Shown: positions 46,101 through 56,800 of the stretch, piece after piece
Position numbering within the stretch: the stretch's first letter is position 1
Layout: each line of letters opens with the position of its first letter
Assembly (NCBI RefSeq): GCF_030867145.1
Contig: NC_134428.1
Coordinates: forward strand, 21,989,537 to 22,053,536
Length of the DNA stretch: 64,000 nucleotides
Origin: Opisthocomus hoazin
Lineage: Eukaryota; Chordata; Aves; Opisthocomiformes; Opisthocomidae
Direction: 5' to 3'
The notes under the pieces: generated by a model
What the model was told of the DNA's origin: nothing
Databases searched by the model: none
Seen by the model: only the letters and a program-made list of their open reading frames with translations
Made by a program: the position numbers and the translations under genes

Positions 46101-49100
46101 CCCTAGAGCCCACAGTCAGGCTCTAGGCATGGGACCAGTTGCAGCTGCTGGTGCAAGTGATTGAGCAGCCCTGAGCTGGGGTGTTGGGAGGAATCTGGAG
46201 GCAGTGGCCATGTTCTGCCTCTTACCCTTGATTTGCAGGGGGGCCTGTGGAACTTGGTTCTCATTAGCCTGGCAGCGGAATCAGTACGTGTTCCCACATG
46301 TCCTGAAATCTGGGTTAGAGTTTAAACTGCCAGCCTAATGCTTCTGTTTAGACTCAAAGTTTAACTTGGACTCCCTTCTCTGGCAGGACCGCTGAAGAAG
46401 GAGGATGGAGACCTGCAGAAAGCTGTAAGTACACAGCGGTGGGGCTGAAGCTCTGGGAGTTGCGGCTCCCCCCAGTCTTATCTGGCTCTCTGCTCTCCTG
46501 CAGTGTCTCATTGAGGCGGTGACCATAATGGACATCATCTGCAAACAGGACTCCTCCTATGTGTACCGTGCAGTCTCCTTCCTGAAAACCGTGCACAGCA
46601 GAATCTGTGGGGATGCCGCTTATGCCAGGGCACTGCTGCCCATTGCCCAGTTCTTCCTGAACCACAGTAAGTCATCAGCTCTCGCCCCTTCCTCCACAAT
46701 CTGGTCTTGCGTACTCTCAGCACAGCATTTTGTCCTGGCAGTTCGCTGGCTGCTAGAGTCGGTAACTCAGCCTTGGCTGTACTCTGGGATGGGTGATCCC
46801 ACTCCAGGAGACCCAGGAGCTGGACTGTCGTGTGCTCTTTTAAAAAATATAACCAGATTTATCTTAGCCCCTGGAGCTTTTGTTGGCAGGGCTGCTGGGT
46901 GGGCTGTGCTCAGCAACGTGCTGTGTTCTCACAGGCAAAATGGCAGCTGTGGACTCCGATGCAATCTACAAACACTTATTGACTGATATCCCGGCTCAGC
47001 TTTTCCACAACCCATCACTGGCCTTCGAATTTGTCCAGTTCTGCAAAGACAACAGCCAGCTCTTCGCTGAGACCTCTAGCATATTCAGGCAGAGCTTCCC
47101 AAATCTCTTCAAGGTACAACTTGGTGGAGCAGCACAGGAGCAAGACTGCTGCACCTTCCTTTCTGTGCCCCAGAACTTTCTGTTTGCACCCCAGAGCCCT
47201 CCATCTGCCTCAAGGCAGTGCTAGAGAGAGCACGGGCAAGAAGGACTGTTACAAAAGCCAGTGTGAGTTTGAAGAGGGCAGGGGGTTCTGGCTGTGATTA
47301 GCACTGCCAGTAGAGGAGAGTCTGCATTAGTATTACTGCCAGGGGGTTGGGGAGTGCAGTGAATGCAGTTAGGACACAGCACTTTGTTTCTGGAAAACTT
47401 TAATAAGTTGCAGCTTGCCACCCACTAAACCAGCTGACAGATGCCTGTGATGAGCTTCCAGCAGGCTCCCTGGTTTTGACCAAACCCTCAGACTACTCTG
47501 GGTTTGGTTTTCAGAAGAGACTTTCCCTTCCCCGTCCCTTTTGGTCACAGGGTGAGAATTGTCTGGGGTATGGTGGAATAGCAGGGATACTGCAGCAGTT
47601 TGTGCTTGTTCCTTGCAGTTCCTGGCATGGAACAGCCCACCCCTTATCTCTGAGTTTGTGGACCTTCTCCCGTTTCTGCTGGATGCAGGCACAGCCATTG
47701 AAATCTTCCATTTGCTGCTCGACCTGCCCTGTTTGACAGCAGCTCTGGACATCCAGCTGAGGTAATGCTACTTCCATTCCTCTCGTTTGCTAATGAGACT
47801 CTTGACATTGACCATAACATAGTACACGCTTCTCTGAGCCTCAGCTGCCCTCTGGCTGCTGCTATCTCAGGGTGAGAGGCATCTGCTACAATCAGGTTAA
47901 CACAAAGCTGCGCAGATGTCAGCCCAGTTTTCCTAGTAGTGTGCTGTGTGTGGGAAGAGAAGGTGACTGGCTCTTACACTTCAGTACTGGACTGCCTTTG
48001 GGGTTCACAGAGCTGTTGTAATTCCCCTCTCCATATCCAGCTCCAAACTGTTGCCACATGCTGGAGTGTCTGCTGTGGCCACCACCTGAACACAGAGGTG
48101 TGGGCTACCTTGTCTTCCCTCCCTGCTCTTGCCTGTCTGTTCTGGCTTTGTTCTTCTGGAGGCATAGTTTCCTTCCTGAGGTCTCCAGGAAGATGGGATA
48201 GGACTGGGACTGGCTCTCACTGCTGTACCTCTGCTCTTCCTTGTCTGTCCTGACATCAGCAGCTCTTTCCGGAATGCTTAGAAAAGGCAGTCATCCTAGA
48301 GGCAAGATGTTGGTGGGCTTTGGTGACTGAGGGATACAGAGCACCATTTGCCCATCTCCCAGGAGTTATACAGAAGCGGTTTGGGAGCTATTGCATGAGC
48401 CCAGGGGGTTTGAGCTCATAATTTCTGTTGTCCTGGTTCTCTGGTTCCAGAGGGCCTGGATTAGACCAACTTGCTGTCCCTGTTTCAGTGGAAAGGGAGT
48501 TACTCCATTTTTCAAGACTCCAGCTGTGCCCTGGCCCATTCTCGTAATGCAACACGTCCTGTGTGTGCCAGGTCAAGTGCTCTTCCTACCTCCAAGAGAG
48601 CTGCCTGTGACCCAGCTGTGAAGCCGGCCACCTGTCTGGAAGCTTTTCGCCATCCCCTCTACAAGAACATGTTCCAATATCTTCTCCGCACCGAGTCTAC
48701 TCCCGAGGATGCCCCAGAGAGGTAGGAGACTGCCACAAGGGGTGGTTCAGCCATCCAGCTCTGGGAGGCAGCACTGGGATTGCTGGGAGAGGCACAGCCG
48801 CTCTCAGCTGGGGTGAGGTGGATTTGATCTTCCCTGTGTTGTCTTTGCCAAGCGCTCAAAGGCCTGGTGGGGGGATAGGGAAGGACAGCCAAGAGAGTAG
48901 CTAGGAACAAGCCTTCAGCAGTAACTTTTTTGTTGCCCACAGGCTGATTCCACTTCGGCAGCTGCTGGGATCCCTGGCCAGCAGCCCAAGGGTCGTGCAG
49001 TGTGCGGACACTGTTCCTGTCTTACTGGAGCTCTTTTTCAGGGTGGTGGCAGAGGTAGGCCCTCTCGGGGAAGTTTGGCTCCCAGTCACGTCACGGGGTT

Positions 49101-50942
49101 CTCGTTGTGTGAAGAGCAATTGTAGAAGCAAAAATGTTACAACATTGCAGCTTCAACAGAGGGGCACGTGAGGAGAAGGTAGGATGGTGTAGCACTGAGC
49201 TGGCTTCTTCATCCAGAAAAGCAGAAAAGCTCCGTGGTGCAGTGTCGGTCTTCACACTGTTCTCTCAGCCAGCTGTGAAGGAGGTGGGCGAGAGCAGAAT
49301 GGGTGCCTGGTGCCTGCTCTGTGCACTGCTCCGCTCCTGCTAGGTCGGGCTGTTTCTGTGCCAGCCTAGTCCTCTCTGGCTGGTTGGTTTGTTTTTTTAG
49401 CTGCTGGAAGTCGCTGGTATTGCTGAAACAAGGGCTGTTTTTCAGTTTGCAGATGGGCCGCTGATAAACCAGCTGGTGGTGCTGCTGCTGCAGAGGAGTG
49501 ACCAGCTCTACGAGATCCCAGGCTTTAGAGATGACGTGTACAGGTGAGATGGGACAGGAGGCCCAGCCAAGCTCACAGCCCTTCTGCTGGCTGCAGCCTG
49601 GCAGCCCAGGGCAGCACAGGAGCCTTTTCAGTTGTGGCCCAGTCCTTGCTGCAGCACATCTTTGGAGGGTGCAGAATGGGGACTGCAGCTTCAGCCCTGC
49701 TGGAAACACCCTGAGCGTACTGTCACTGTGCCGGTGGCCGGGTACTGTCAGCAGCTCCTCGGTTCGGTGATGACCGCCGTGCCTGTGGTCTGAGCTCTGC
49801 CCATCTCTCTCCTCCAGGGTGCTGGGTTCGCAGCTGGCGATGCTCTGCTGGCTGCGCCCTGCGCTCATTGTGGAGCAGTCCACAGAGATTCTGGAGTTCT
49901 CGGGAACAGTCAGCAACATCCAGAACAAGGAGGCCATCTTCACCCACATGGTAAGGAGGGCCTGCCTGCTTCTGCCATGGGTTGCTCCAACTGCAGTGCA
50001 ATCTGTTGGTCACCTTCTCTTTCCTCCTCTCCTCTGTCCTCACATTAGTTAATGTGATTTGCTGTTCCCTAAAAATTATTCAATTCCCTTTCCTTTTGCT
50101 TGCCCTGAGCACATCTGCCTTTGCTTCAGGTTTGGGCTATTGGAGAGTACATGTCTGTGTCCTACGACAAGCGCTGCACTGTGGAGCAGATCAGCCGGTT
50201 CTTTGAGACTCTAGAGGTCGTGCTATTTGAAATCACCCAGCTCCGACCACTGGCCAGCACCCCCAGCTATGCACCCCGCGCCATCAGTGTCCTTATGGCC
50301 ACCTTGACCAAGCTGGCAGCTCGCAGCCAGGACTTGATTCCCAGGTGAGGAGAGGTGGCGGGGAAGGGCAAGGGGCTGAAACGTGCAGATCTCATGGGTC
50401 CAAACACGGATGTTTGCTAGTGTTAAATAATCAGGCTTGGCAACTGAGGAACCTGAAACTGAAACAGGGCGGAGGAAGCAAGCTGTGGAGGAGCACAGTT
50501 TGGGGAAGTGGGATTCATCTGCTGACTAACGCTCTGTGCATCAGGAGGAGGCGCTGGGTAGCAGCTGCTGTTCACCTGCAACAGTCTCTTTTGGGGTACA
50601 CAGGCTTAAATAGTGACCTTGCTGGGAGCAGAGGTCCTGCCAGCTGATGTCCATGTCCTTCTCTCCTGCAGAACGTCCATGTTCCTGTCCAAGATGAGGA
50701 CATTTGTGCAAAGCCCTGCTGTCACCGCTGTTTATCGCGAGGAGGACCTTGAGCAGCTCCTTATCCGGGCAACTGAGCTCATGAACCTACTGAAAATGCC
50801 AAGTGTGGCTCAGTTTGTGTTCACGCCTCCTGTAAACGTAGCCACTACACGGTTTCAGAGAGAGGTGAATGACTCCCTCCATTTTGCCCTGAGGATAGTC
50901 ACCCGTCTCCTAGAGCCGACGCCTGGCTTCGTGCCAGGGTGA
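40062..50942 (+). CDS. AP5Z1: AP5Z1, AP-5 adaptor complex subunit zeta (complete, 17 exons)
   Basis: AP5Z1 (SPG48, KIAA0415) is the zeta large subunit of the AP-5 adaptor complex, which works with SPG11 and SPG15 on late endosomes and lysosomes in retrieval to the Golgi. Loss in humans causes spastic paraplegia 48. Exons: 40062-40102, 40342-40479, 41065-41251, 43429-43573, 44671-44783, 45289-45457, 45868-46008, 46387-46424, 46504-46666, 46935-47113, 47619-47761, 48572-48721, 48943-49054, 49446-49543, 49818-49950, 50130-50344, 50672-50942. They sum to 2436 bases, exactly 811 codons plus stop, against about 807 residues in human. All junctions are GT-AG and keep frame. The protein is all-helical with no catalytic motif. 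Landmarks are [66 protein letters not shown] and [14 protein letters not shown]. The ATG at 40062 fits the family start ([14 protein letters not shown]). Confidence 0.97.
40342..40479 (+). CDS. AP5Z1: AP5Z1 exon 2
   Basis: The acceptor is ctgccccggcag and the donor gtgagt. It reads [20 protein letters not shown] to [10 protein letters not shown] and ends two bases into Lys. Confidence 0.94.
40645..40879 (+). mobile_element. CR1 LINE fragment (3' end, plus orientation) in AP5Z1 intron 2
   Basis: The plus-strand translation reads [20 protein letters not shown] and then [16 protein letters not shown], the conserved CR1 ORF2 C-terminus. It is followed by the CR1 3' UTR (GAGACTAGATGACCCACAGA) and the characteristic repeated tail ATTCTGTGATTCTGTGA. 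It begins about 170 bases downstream of AP5Z1 exon 2 and is the least diverged of the CR1 copies here. Confidence 0.95.
41065..41251 (+). CDS. AP5Z1: AP5Z1 exon 3
   Basis: The acceptor cgactcttgcag is chosen over an upstream ttacag because only it keeps frame ([13 protein letters not shown]). It ends [11 protein letters not shown]; donor gtaaat. Confidence 0.95.
43429..43573 (+). CDS. AP5Z1: AP5Z1 exon 4
   Basis: The acceptor is tatttttaag and the donor gtaagt. It encodes [20 protein letters not shown] to [17 protein letters not shown]. Confidence 0.95.
44671..44783 (+). CDS. AP5Z1: AP5Z1 exon 5
   Basis: The acceptor is tttctttgcacag and the donor gtgagt. It encodes [20 protein letters not shown] and then FFSSSRTRQ, a conserved helical pair and loop. 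Confidence 0.95.
45289..45457 (+). CDS. AP5Z1: AP5Z1 exon 6
   Basis: The acceptor is ttttctcgcag and the donor gtacaa. It encodes [20 protein letters not shown] and then [19 protein letters not shown], the best-conserved N-terminal block. The donor is moderate (GTACAA) but is fixed by the phase of the next exon. Confidence 0.95.
45868..46008 (+). CDS. AP5Z1: AP5Z1 exon 7
   Basis: The acceptor is ttattttatag and the donor gtgagt. A Ser/Thr-rich loop ([16 protein letters not shown]) leads into [20 protein letters not shown]. Confidence 0.95.
46387..46424 (+). CDS. AP5Z1: AP5Z1 exon 8 (38-base small exon)
   Basis: The acceptor is tctctggcag and the donor gtaagt. It encodes [12 protein letters not shown]. 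Skipping would shift the frame because 38 is not a multiple of three. Confidence 0.92.
46504..46666 (+). CDS. AP5Z1: AP5Z1 exon 9
   Basis: The acceptor is gctctcctgcag and the donor gtaagt. It encodes [20 protein letters not shown] to [11 protein letters not shown]. Confidence 0.96.
46935..47113 (+). CDS. AP5Z1: AP5Z1 exon 10
   Basis: The acceptor is tgttctcacag and the donor gtacaa. It encodes [20 protein letters not shown] to RQSFPNLFK. Confidence 0.96.
47619..47761 (+). CDS. AP5Z1: AP5Z1 exon 11
   Basis: The acceptor is tgttccttgcag and the donor gtaatg. It encodes [20 protein letters not shown] to [16 protein letters not shown]. Confidence 0.96.
48572..48721 (+). CDS. AP5Z1: AP5Z1 exon 12
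   Basis: The acceptor tgtgtgccag is preferred over ctgtttcag at about 48487, which would break frame. It encodes [14 protein letters not shown], then [19 protein letters not shown]; donor gtagga. Confidence 0.9.
48943..49054 (+). CDS. AP5Z1: AP5Z1 exon 13
   Basis: The acceptor is ttgcccacag and the donor gtaggc. It encodes [20 protein letters not shown] to [11 protein letters not shown]. Confidence 0.95.
49446..49543 (+). CDS. AP5Z1: AP5Z1 exon 14
   Basis: The acceptor is ctgtttttcag and the donor gtgaga. It encodes [20 protein letters not shown] to FRDDVY plus two bases of Arg. Confidence 0.95.
49818..49950 (+). CDS. AP5Z1: AP5Z1 exon 15
   Basis: The acceptor is tctctcctccag and the donor gtaagg. 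It encodes [20 protein letters not shown] to NKEAIFTHM. Confidence 0.95.
50130..50344 (+). CDS. AP5Z1: AP5Z1 exon 16
   Basis: The acceptor is tttgcttcag and the donor gtgagg. It encodes [20 protein letters not shown] to [13 protein letters not shown], the most strongly conserved C-terminal block. Confidence 0.97.
50672..50942 (+). CDS. AP5Z1: AP5Z1 exon 17: C-terminus and stop
   Basis: The acceptor is ttctctcctgcag. It encodes [20 protein letters not shown], then [20 protein letters not shown], and ends EPTPGFVPG and TGA, aligning with the human end GLMPG. Confidence 0.97.
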
Positions 50943-51500
50943 GGGCATGAGGTTTCTGAGAGGCTCCAGCCTCCACTGTAACTCATCGGACACTGCTGAC
51001 GCTCAAGGCTGTGGCCCTGCTCCGAACTGGAGATGAGGAACAAATGATTGTGAATGAAACAGAAAACAGGAATAAGTAGAGCTGAAGCTGCTCTTCTGGT
51101 CTGAGGCTGTTTGTACTTCTGTCTCCTAGCGCATCTTGCTTTTCTGTCTCTAAGCTTGTCTTATCTCTCCCTGGCCAGTATGGATTGAAAGTCCCAGTGG
51201 ATTTATGTGGATGTGGTTGGAGAGTGAATGCATGCATTAATGCCCTGCCAGCACATCATGCCCCTCTGGAGATGTACTTCTTCTTCCCTCCCCTCCTCTG
51301 ACTTGTTTCTCCCTCGCCTTTGTCCTCGCTACACCCTGGCTGTGCATGTTCTTCTCTTATTGCCTCTCTGCTTGCAGCAGATCAGCGAAGGAAAGCCCTG
51401 TGCGAGGTGCAGAAAGCAGCGGTGACTCCATTAAGCCCTCACTGCTGCTCTGTCTTACCATCAGAGTGAGCACAGGGAGAGCCAAGAGACAGCTACCCAA
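50943..51500 (+). other. AP5Z1: AP5Z1 3' UTR (end not visible)
   Basis: The sequence after the AP5Z1 stop shows no canonical AATAAA on the plus strand through the next 3 kb. The nearest variant is AGTAAA near 51711, already inside the inferred RADIL UTR. The right edge given is only a guess based on where the opposing RADIL transcript appears to end. Confidence 0.3.
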
Positions 51501-53768
51501 CCAGAGCTTAGAGAGATTTATTGATCCAGTTTATTGTTGACACCAAGAGCATTTCTTAACGTACATCAGCCCCGTGTCCAACAGGCGCCATGCTGTGTTC
51601 TGTATCTGCACGAGAAGTTTATACACATTCGAGCTGTACAGTATTAACAAACGGGGGAAGTCAATACGTCCCGCTGCTCCTCCCAGGAGAAGCAAGCCCT
51701 CATGCACGCTAGTAAATAGCAGGGTTTATTTACAGTCTGTTCCAATACCTGACTGCACTGTGAGCAGCACACAGCTCTGGGGCTCTTTCCCACCTCCGGG
51801 GGTGCCTGGAGAATCGGGCTCAGTGGGGAGCAGAGGGTTGCACTGGTACTGCTGGAACTTGCCAGGCTGCAGCCCTGGTACAAACCAAGCCTCCCCCGAG
51901 GGCAGAGGGGAGTAAGGAGTGCGTGCAGTTTGCCCAGGGGCTCTTGGCAGCCCCTTTCCTGCCCTACAAACCTGCTGAGCTCGGTGGAGGATGACAGGCC
52001 ACCATACCTACTTGATTCAAAGTGGGGTGAATCACCAGGAGCCCTGTGGGGCCCTGAGCCTCTGCTCGCCTGCCTGGTACAGCTGAGTCAGTGGCAGGAG
52101 GGCTGCGTTGGTCACAGTCCCCAGGCCGGTTGGCGTGAGCATGGCCGAGCAGAGAAGCAAGGCACTAGTGTCTTGGTGAAGGTCTGTCTTGCCCTAGAAA
52201 AGGCAGGTGAGGCTGTGTTGAAATCCAGTAGCGGAGTGTTTCCCCTGTGAAAGACTAAGCACAGAAACCGAATCTACAGCACTGAGGTTTCATTAAGGCC
52301 GACCCTGTTAACCATCCCTTTTCTAGCATCACAATCTCCGGAGCACTGTTGTGAGATGCCGTGTGGACGTCTGATTTGCTGCCAGAGCCTAGACCATGCT
52401 GGTTTAAGTGCAGGGGGTGATGTAGGGCTTTTTTAATAGGGTTCAGCAAAGCTAGGTCCTGGTATCTGTCTATATTTGAAATCAGGTTGGGTTTATCCCA
52501 TTAATGCTGCTAACGGCACGGGGAGGACATGGCGGGCAGGAGGCCGGGTGTGCCAGGGACCAGCCAGGTGCGTGGTGGAGCTGCCACCTCGGCTCTGCCA
52601 ACACCGTGGCTGTGGGCAGCGGGTAGCAGAGCTGCTCGGGGACGATCGACTGACCTTCCAAAGACGTGTCAGCAGCATGCACTTCTGAGATGCTCCGAGC
52701 TGGGCAGGAGACAGGCTGGCCCTACGATGGCCTGGCGAAGCTGGAGGGAGAGGACATGCTGCCAAGGTGTCATTTGTCTGCCTGGGCTAGTGTCAGCCAC
52801 AGCTCCGGTCTGGCACCGCACGCTGCGGGCTCACTCAGCTCCCAGCTGGCACAAATCCGCTGTTCCAGGCTTGCAGGGACCAGGCACAGGCACGGAAGCA
52901 CTAAGCTGGCCGGAGCCCCTCAGACAGGGCAACGGCTCCTGCGTGGGGAAGTTCTCTGCTGTGAATGCCCCACACTGCTGGGTCAGTCCTGGGGGCCTTC
53001 TGCCAGGATCGTGGTGCCAGAGCCAGGCAATGAATCTGTTGCATGAGCAAGGGTGAGAGGGTCCTTTTCTTCAAGGGTCTCCCCCCAGACTCCCAGGGAG
53101 CTGCTGGTGGTGTCAGCCCTTTGCTGCAGCCACTTCTCATCCCAACACGGGTCTGGGGGCAGCGAGATTGCAGCCTGGCAGCAGAAAGGCACCTGACTTC
53201 GGGTATGGCACCAGGGAACTTCACTCCTAGCAAGACATCCTGCGTTGGATTCTGCTCCTGGGTGCTCATGCTGCCTCTGCCACCCCCAGAGCTGGACACT
53301 CTTTTCCAGCCTGACATGCCAGTACCTCAGGTGGCCACTGCCACAGCAAAGCCCAGGCCTGCCCCATATGCTCATCTTGAAATCCCAGAGGTGTTTTCAA
53401 GCCTCCTGCCTGCCAGCGTGAGCAGGGCTGCCAGCCTAGAGGAACAGAGGAACCTGCCTACAGCCCCCGTGGGGGGAGCACCCCCTCCCTGCCCCCTGCC
53501 AGAGGGGACGAAAGAATGGGAAAGCTCCTGAGGAGGACAGCACTGGACAACGGATCAGGAATGATGCTCCCAGCCAGCGCAGTAAGAAGCGTGCACCACC
53601 CTTGCATGTCCTTTCATCCGCTGCAGCGCAGGGGCAAGGCGTCAGAAAGCAAATCGGGGGCAGTTGTGGAGTCCTGGTCCTCCCTCTTGCACTCCAGGCT
53701 CCCCGAGGCCAGCCTTGACCAGAGCCGCACCCGCAAGCTGCTGCAGAAGGACCCTCGTACCACAAGGA
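51500..53768 (-). other. RADIL: RADIL 3' UTR (inferred extent)
   Basis: Downstream of the RADIL stop on the minus strand there is no further splice-supported exon. The stretch ends at tandem AATAAA signals at 51530-51535 and 51517-51522, followed by a T/G-bearing downstream region. The sequence just upstream is AT-leaning like a 3' terminus. Other minus-strand AATAAA hexamers at 51725-51730 and near 54248 are alternatives (the latter lies upstream, within an intron). Confidence 0.55.
51517..51535 (-). promoter_or_regulatory. RADIL: Tandem poly(A) signals for RADIL
   Basis: Read on the minus strand, two AATAAA hexamers lie 13 bases apart (TTTATT at 51530-51535 and 51517-51522 on the plus strand). 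Paired canonical signals with a following U/G-rich sequence are typical of a used mRNA 3' end. Confidence 0.6.
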
Positions 53769-53874
53769 CTAGGAGGAGGAGCAGCTGGAACCGATTTTTT
53801 TGGCTATTTCCATGTCCGACTTGGCAACCAGAAACCTCAGCTTCTTTTCTCCGGAGCGGATGAGGTCCACCGCA
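53769..53874 (-). CDS. RADIL: RADIL last coding exon
   Basis: It encodes AVDLIRSGEKKLRFLVAKSD and MEIAKKIGSSCSSS, then TAG, with acceptor ctctctgcag. The last PDZ strand matches human; the extreme tail (SSCSSS) differs from the human ending as I recall it. Confidence 0.94.
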
Positions 53875-56800
53875 CTGCAGAGAGCAGCAACAGGGAGAGA
53901 GGTGAATTCTGGCTCCCTGCAGGCTGGCAGCCCCTCAGGAGCCTGCCAGGTCACGGACACTTGGAAAACACCCCCCCGTCTGCAAAACACCTGCAGCCTC
54001 TGCTCTGCGCCTGCTCGCTGTTCCAAGCAGGGTCTGCTTCTCTCCTGCACATAGCTTTACGGGGAGCCTGGCCTCCATGCAAGTGCTGCCAGGACAAGGG
54101 CAAACAAGTCCTTGCTGCTCTGCCCTGTGGGCACCGGGCTCTGCCTCGGCCAGGCGAGCTGTCCCATCCCACTGCCTTTGAGAGGACACCTGGGCTGGGA
54201 TGGGGCTGGAGCAGCTCTGCATTGCTGAGACCCACCTCTGGGCCTCTCATTTATTTCCCAGATGTGCTCTCCAGCTCTCACTCCCTGATCCCTCTTCCAA
54301 ACCCCCCAAAAAGCTGCCTTCCCCCCGTTTCCACTGTCCTGTGCACATTATTCCTCTCTCTGCGGCTTGCCCATACCGCAGCATCCTCTGCGATGTCGGC
54401 TGGGACCGCAGCACCAGGGGCTCAGAGACCCTGAGCAGCTCTTTGCTGCAAAACAGCTGAGAACCTGGACTTGAGCAGCAACTCCCACAGTGCCGCTACC
54501 AGACGGGGCCCTCCGGCGAGGTGCGACTCACCTCTGGTAGTCTGCCCCGATGAGACTGGTGCCGTTGACAGCCAGGATGCGGTCCCCGATGGAGAGCCTG
54601 CCGTCGGCGGCCGCGGGGCCGTCCTCGATCAGGGTGCGGATGTAGATCCCCGGGGAGCAGAGCGCAGTGTGCTGTTGGCAGGGAAAGGCGGTGAGCGACC
54701 AGCCAGGGCGGAGGGGACACGAAAGGTTTGCGGTCCCAAAGGGCTGAGCTCCCAGGGTGGGGTGACAGCTCACAGCCAAGCGGGTCCCGGGGAGGTGCTG
54801 GGGACCGTGATGGCTGGGTGCTGGAGACGGTGTCACAGCACCAGGAAGGAAATGCAAACCTGCAGTTTTGTATCAATTTATACACAGAAAGGAGAGGTGG
54901 GGACTATCTTTTCTTGTTTGATCTAATTAAGAATAAAGCATCGTTAACCTGCAGCCATCTCGGGATGGGAGCTTGTTGCTCAGGGCTGTCCCAGGGGCTT
55001 GGTGATGCCCTGTTTCCTACTGACTAATGCACGGCCTTTCATCATCCACTGCGCTACCCCAGATCGCAACACCAACGTATTCAACGAGTGCTGTCGCTGC
55101 TCCCCTCCGCTTCCCTGGCCGCCCGCTGAAGGGTGGAGGAAAGACCTTGGCTGAGTCATTTTCCTTCCACGAGAACCCTGAGCCTGTCTGCTCTCTCCAG
55201 CTGCCATGGACTTCGCGTGCACGGCACAGCGACCCGGGAGCAAAGATCTGCTCCTCCCGAGAGATCACTCGCTCCCTCTTCTCCCCAGGAGAAGCAGTCC
55301 AGCTCCCATGGGAAGCCATTGACTTCTTCCCTGGCTTTTCCTTGGGTATGAAATGTATCCCACGCGTCCCACCGCAGGTATCTGGAGGGGCACCAGCCCT
55401 GTTCCGCAGTCATTGCGAACTCACCAAGCCGTCGATCAGCCCCATCCCCAGCCCGATGGGGCCTCTCTCCAGCTCCACCACGAAGACGTAGCAGAAGTCG
55501 TCAGTGGCAGAGCTGCGGCTGGAAGACTCTGGCGTGGGGTAGTCGTAGGGGGTCGGCGAGCATCCTGGCAGCGGGGAGACCAGCTTACCGCCCTGGTATG
55601 CCCAAACCCAGCCTCCGCAACCTCCCACAGAAAGCTGCCCCCCAAAAACCCCATCGTCTCTGACCTTGGGTTGCCCCAGAGCTGGTTTTCTGCTGGGGCA
55701 GGAGCTGGATGAGATGCTCCGTTTGCTCTTACCTACCCCGTCCAAGCACGGTTCCCTGCCAGGAACCCTCTGTGCGGGCAGGGCCGCGCAGGAGACCGGC
55801 AGCAAACACCCTCGTGCCCCAGTCCTGCACCCCCAAAGCAGGGCAGTGCCAGCTTCCCGTACCTTCGGGAGTGCTGCCTTTGGTGCCGTTCATCCCATTC
55901 CTCCGGGGGTCCTGCAGCCCCTTGCCAGTGCCTTGCGGAGACTCTGGGCTCCCGGAGTCGAAATTCAGGGGGGTGGTGGGTGGCGTGAGCAGGCAGGAGG
56001 GGTCTGTGGGCGCCATGCTGGCCTTGGGGGCCAGACCCCTGCCCAGCTGCAGCTGCCTGAGCTTCTCCTGGAGCTGGGGCTCGCCGGCGGTGGGCTCGCA
56101 GGGGCAGCCGTTGGTGGCCAGGCAGAGCGGGGGGCTCGCCTCCAGCTCCGGCTCGGCGCAGCCCCCCGGGGAGCAGCAGTCTTCCTGGGCGATGGTGTTC
56201 CCCAGGGCAGCGGCCGGGCTCTCGCTCACCTCCAGGACATCTGGCGTCGCACGTGCCTCTTTCTTAAGAAGGAGAAAAACGCTCTCTGGAACACCCTCCA
56301 CGGGTGCTTGTCACACCCTGCCTGCACCCCACCACCCTGCCTGCTTGGACGCACGGACGGCTGTTGGGTCCAGCTGAAGCCTTGGCAATTCGGACAGTGC
56401 CAGGGCTTGTCCTGGCTTCCCAGCACAGCTCCCACACCCCAGTTCTACAGCCAGGGCCACGCTGGGGACACTCAGAGCCAGCCAGGAGGGAACTCCTGGT
56501 CATGTCCTTGCTGGGGGATATCATTGGAGGGGGACACAGGGAGAGCACTGCTCCTCCTGTGGCCCCATATCTGGGTGATGTGGCCCCAGGATGATGGGAG
56601 AAGGTGGCAGCACCTGAGTATGGGGACAGGGCAGGAGAGGAGAAGAGGACCTGCTGGAGGGACGTCCTCCCAGGGAGCTGGAGACAAACAGCCGTCGAGC
56701 TTAGCACCCGTAGCACGTCTTGCCCTCCCTGTGCTTTATAGGCATTAGCTAATTAGTGCTTTTGTGCAAGCCTGCCTGGCTACGTGGGGACAGGCAGGGT

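Larger units (their letters stand above)
40480..50671 (+). other. AP5Z1: AP5Z1 introns, non-coding content
   Basis: The introns longer than 300 bases are 40480-41064 (with the CR1 copy), 41252-43428, 43574-44670, 44784-45288, 45458-45867, 46009-46386, 47114-47618, 47762-48571, 49055-49445 and 50345-50671. Apart from the CR1 fragment I see no repeat, RNA gene or nested coding exon in them; open frames there are not bounded by matching splice sites. Confidence 0.7.

Noticed and set aside
48488-48571. Longer version of AP5Z1 exon 12 using the ctgtttcag acceptor
   Set aside because: It puts the exon out of phase with exon 11; only the acceptor at 48571 joins in frame and matches the family.
49209-49949. 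246-codon minus-strand open frame in AP5Z1 exons 14-15
   Set aside because: It crosses two AP5Z1 exons and their intron on the opposite strand, has no family match and no splice or promoter signals of its own.
53664-54434. 256-codon plus-strand frame near the RADIL end
   Set aside because: It is antisense to the RADIL last exon, its UTR and the adjacent intron; composition-driven.
55666-56748. 360-codon open frame on the plus strand
   Set aside because: It is opposite the Ser/Pro-rich RADIL linker exon, composition-driven, with no recognisable domain.
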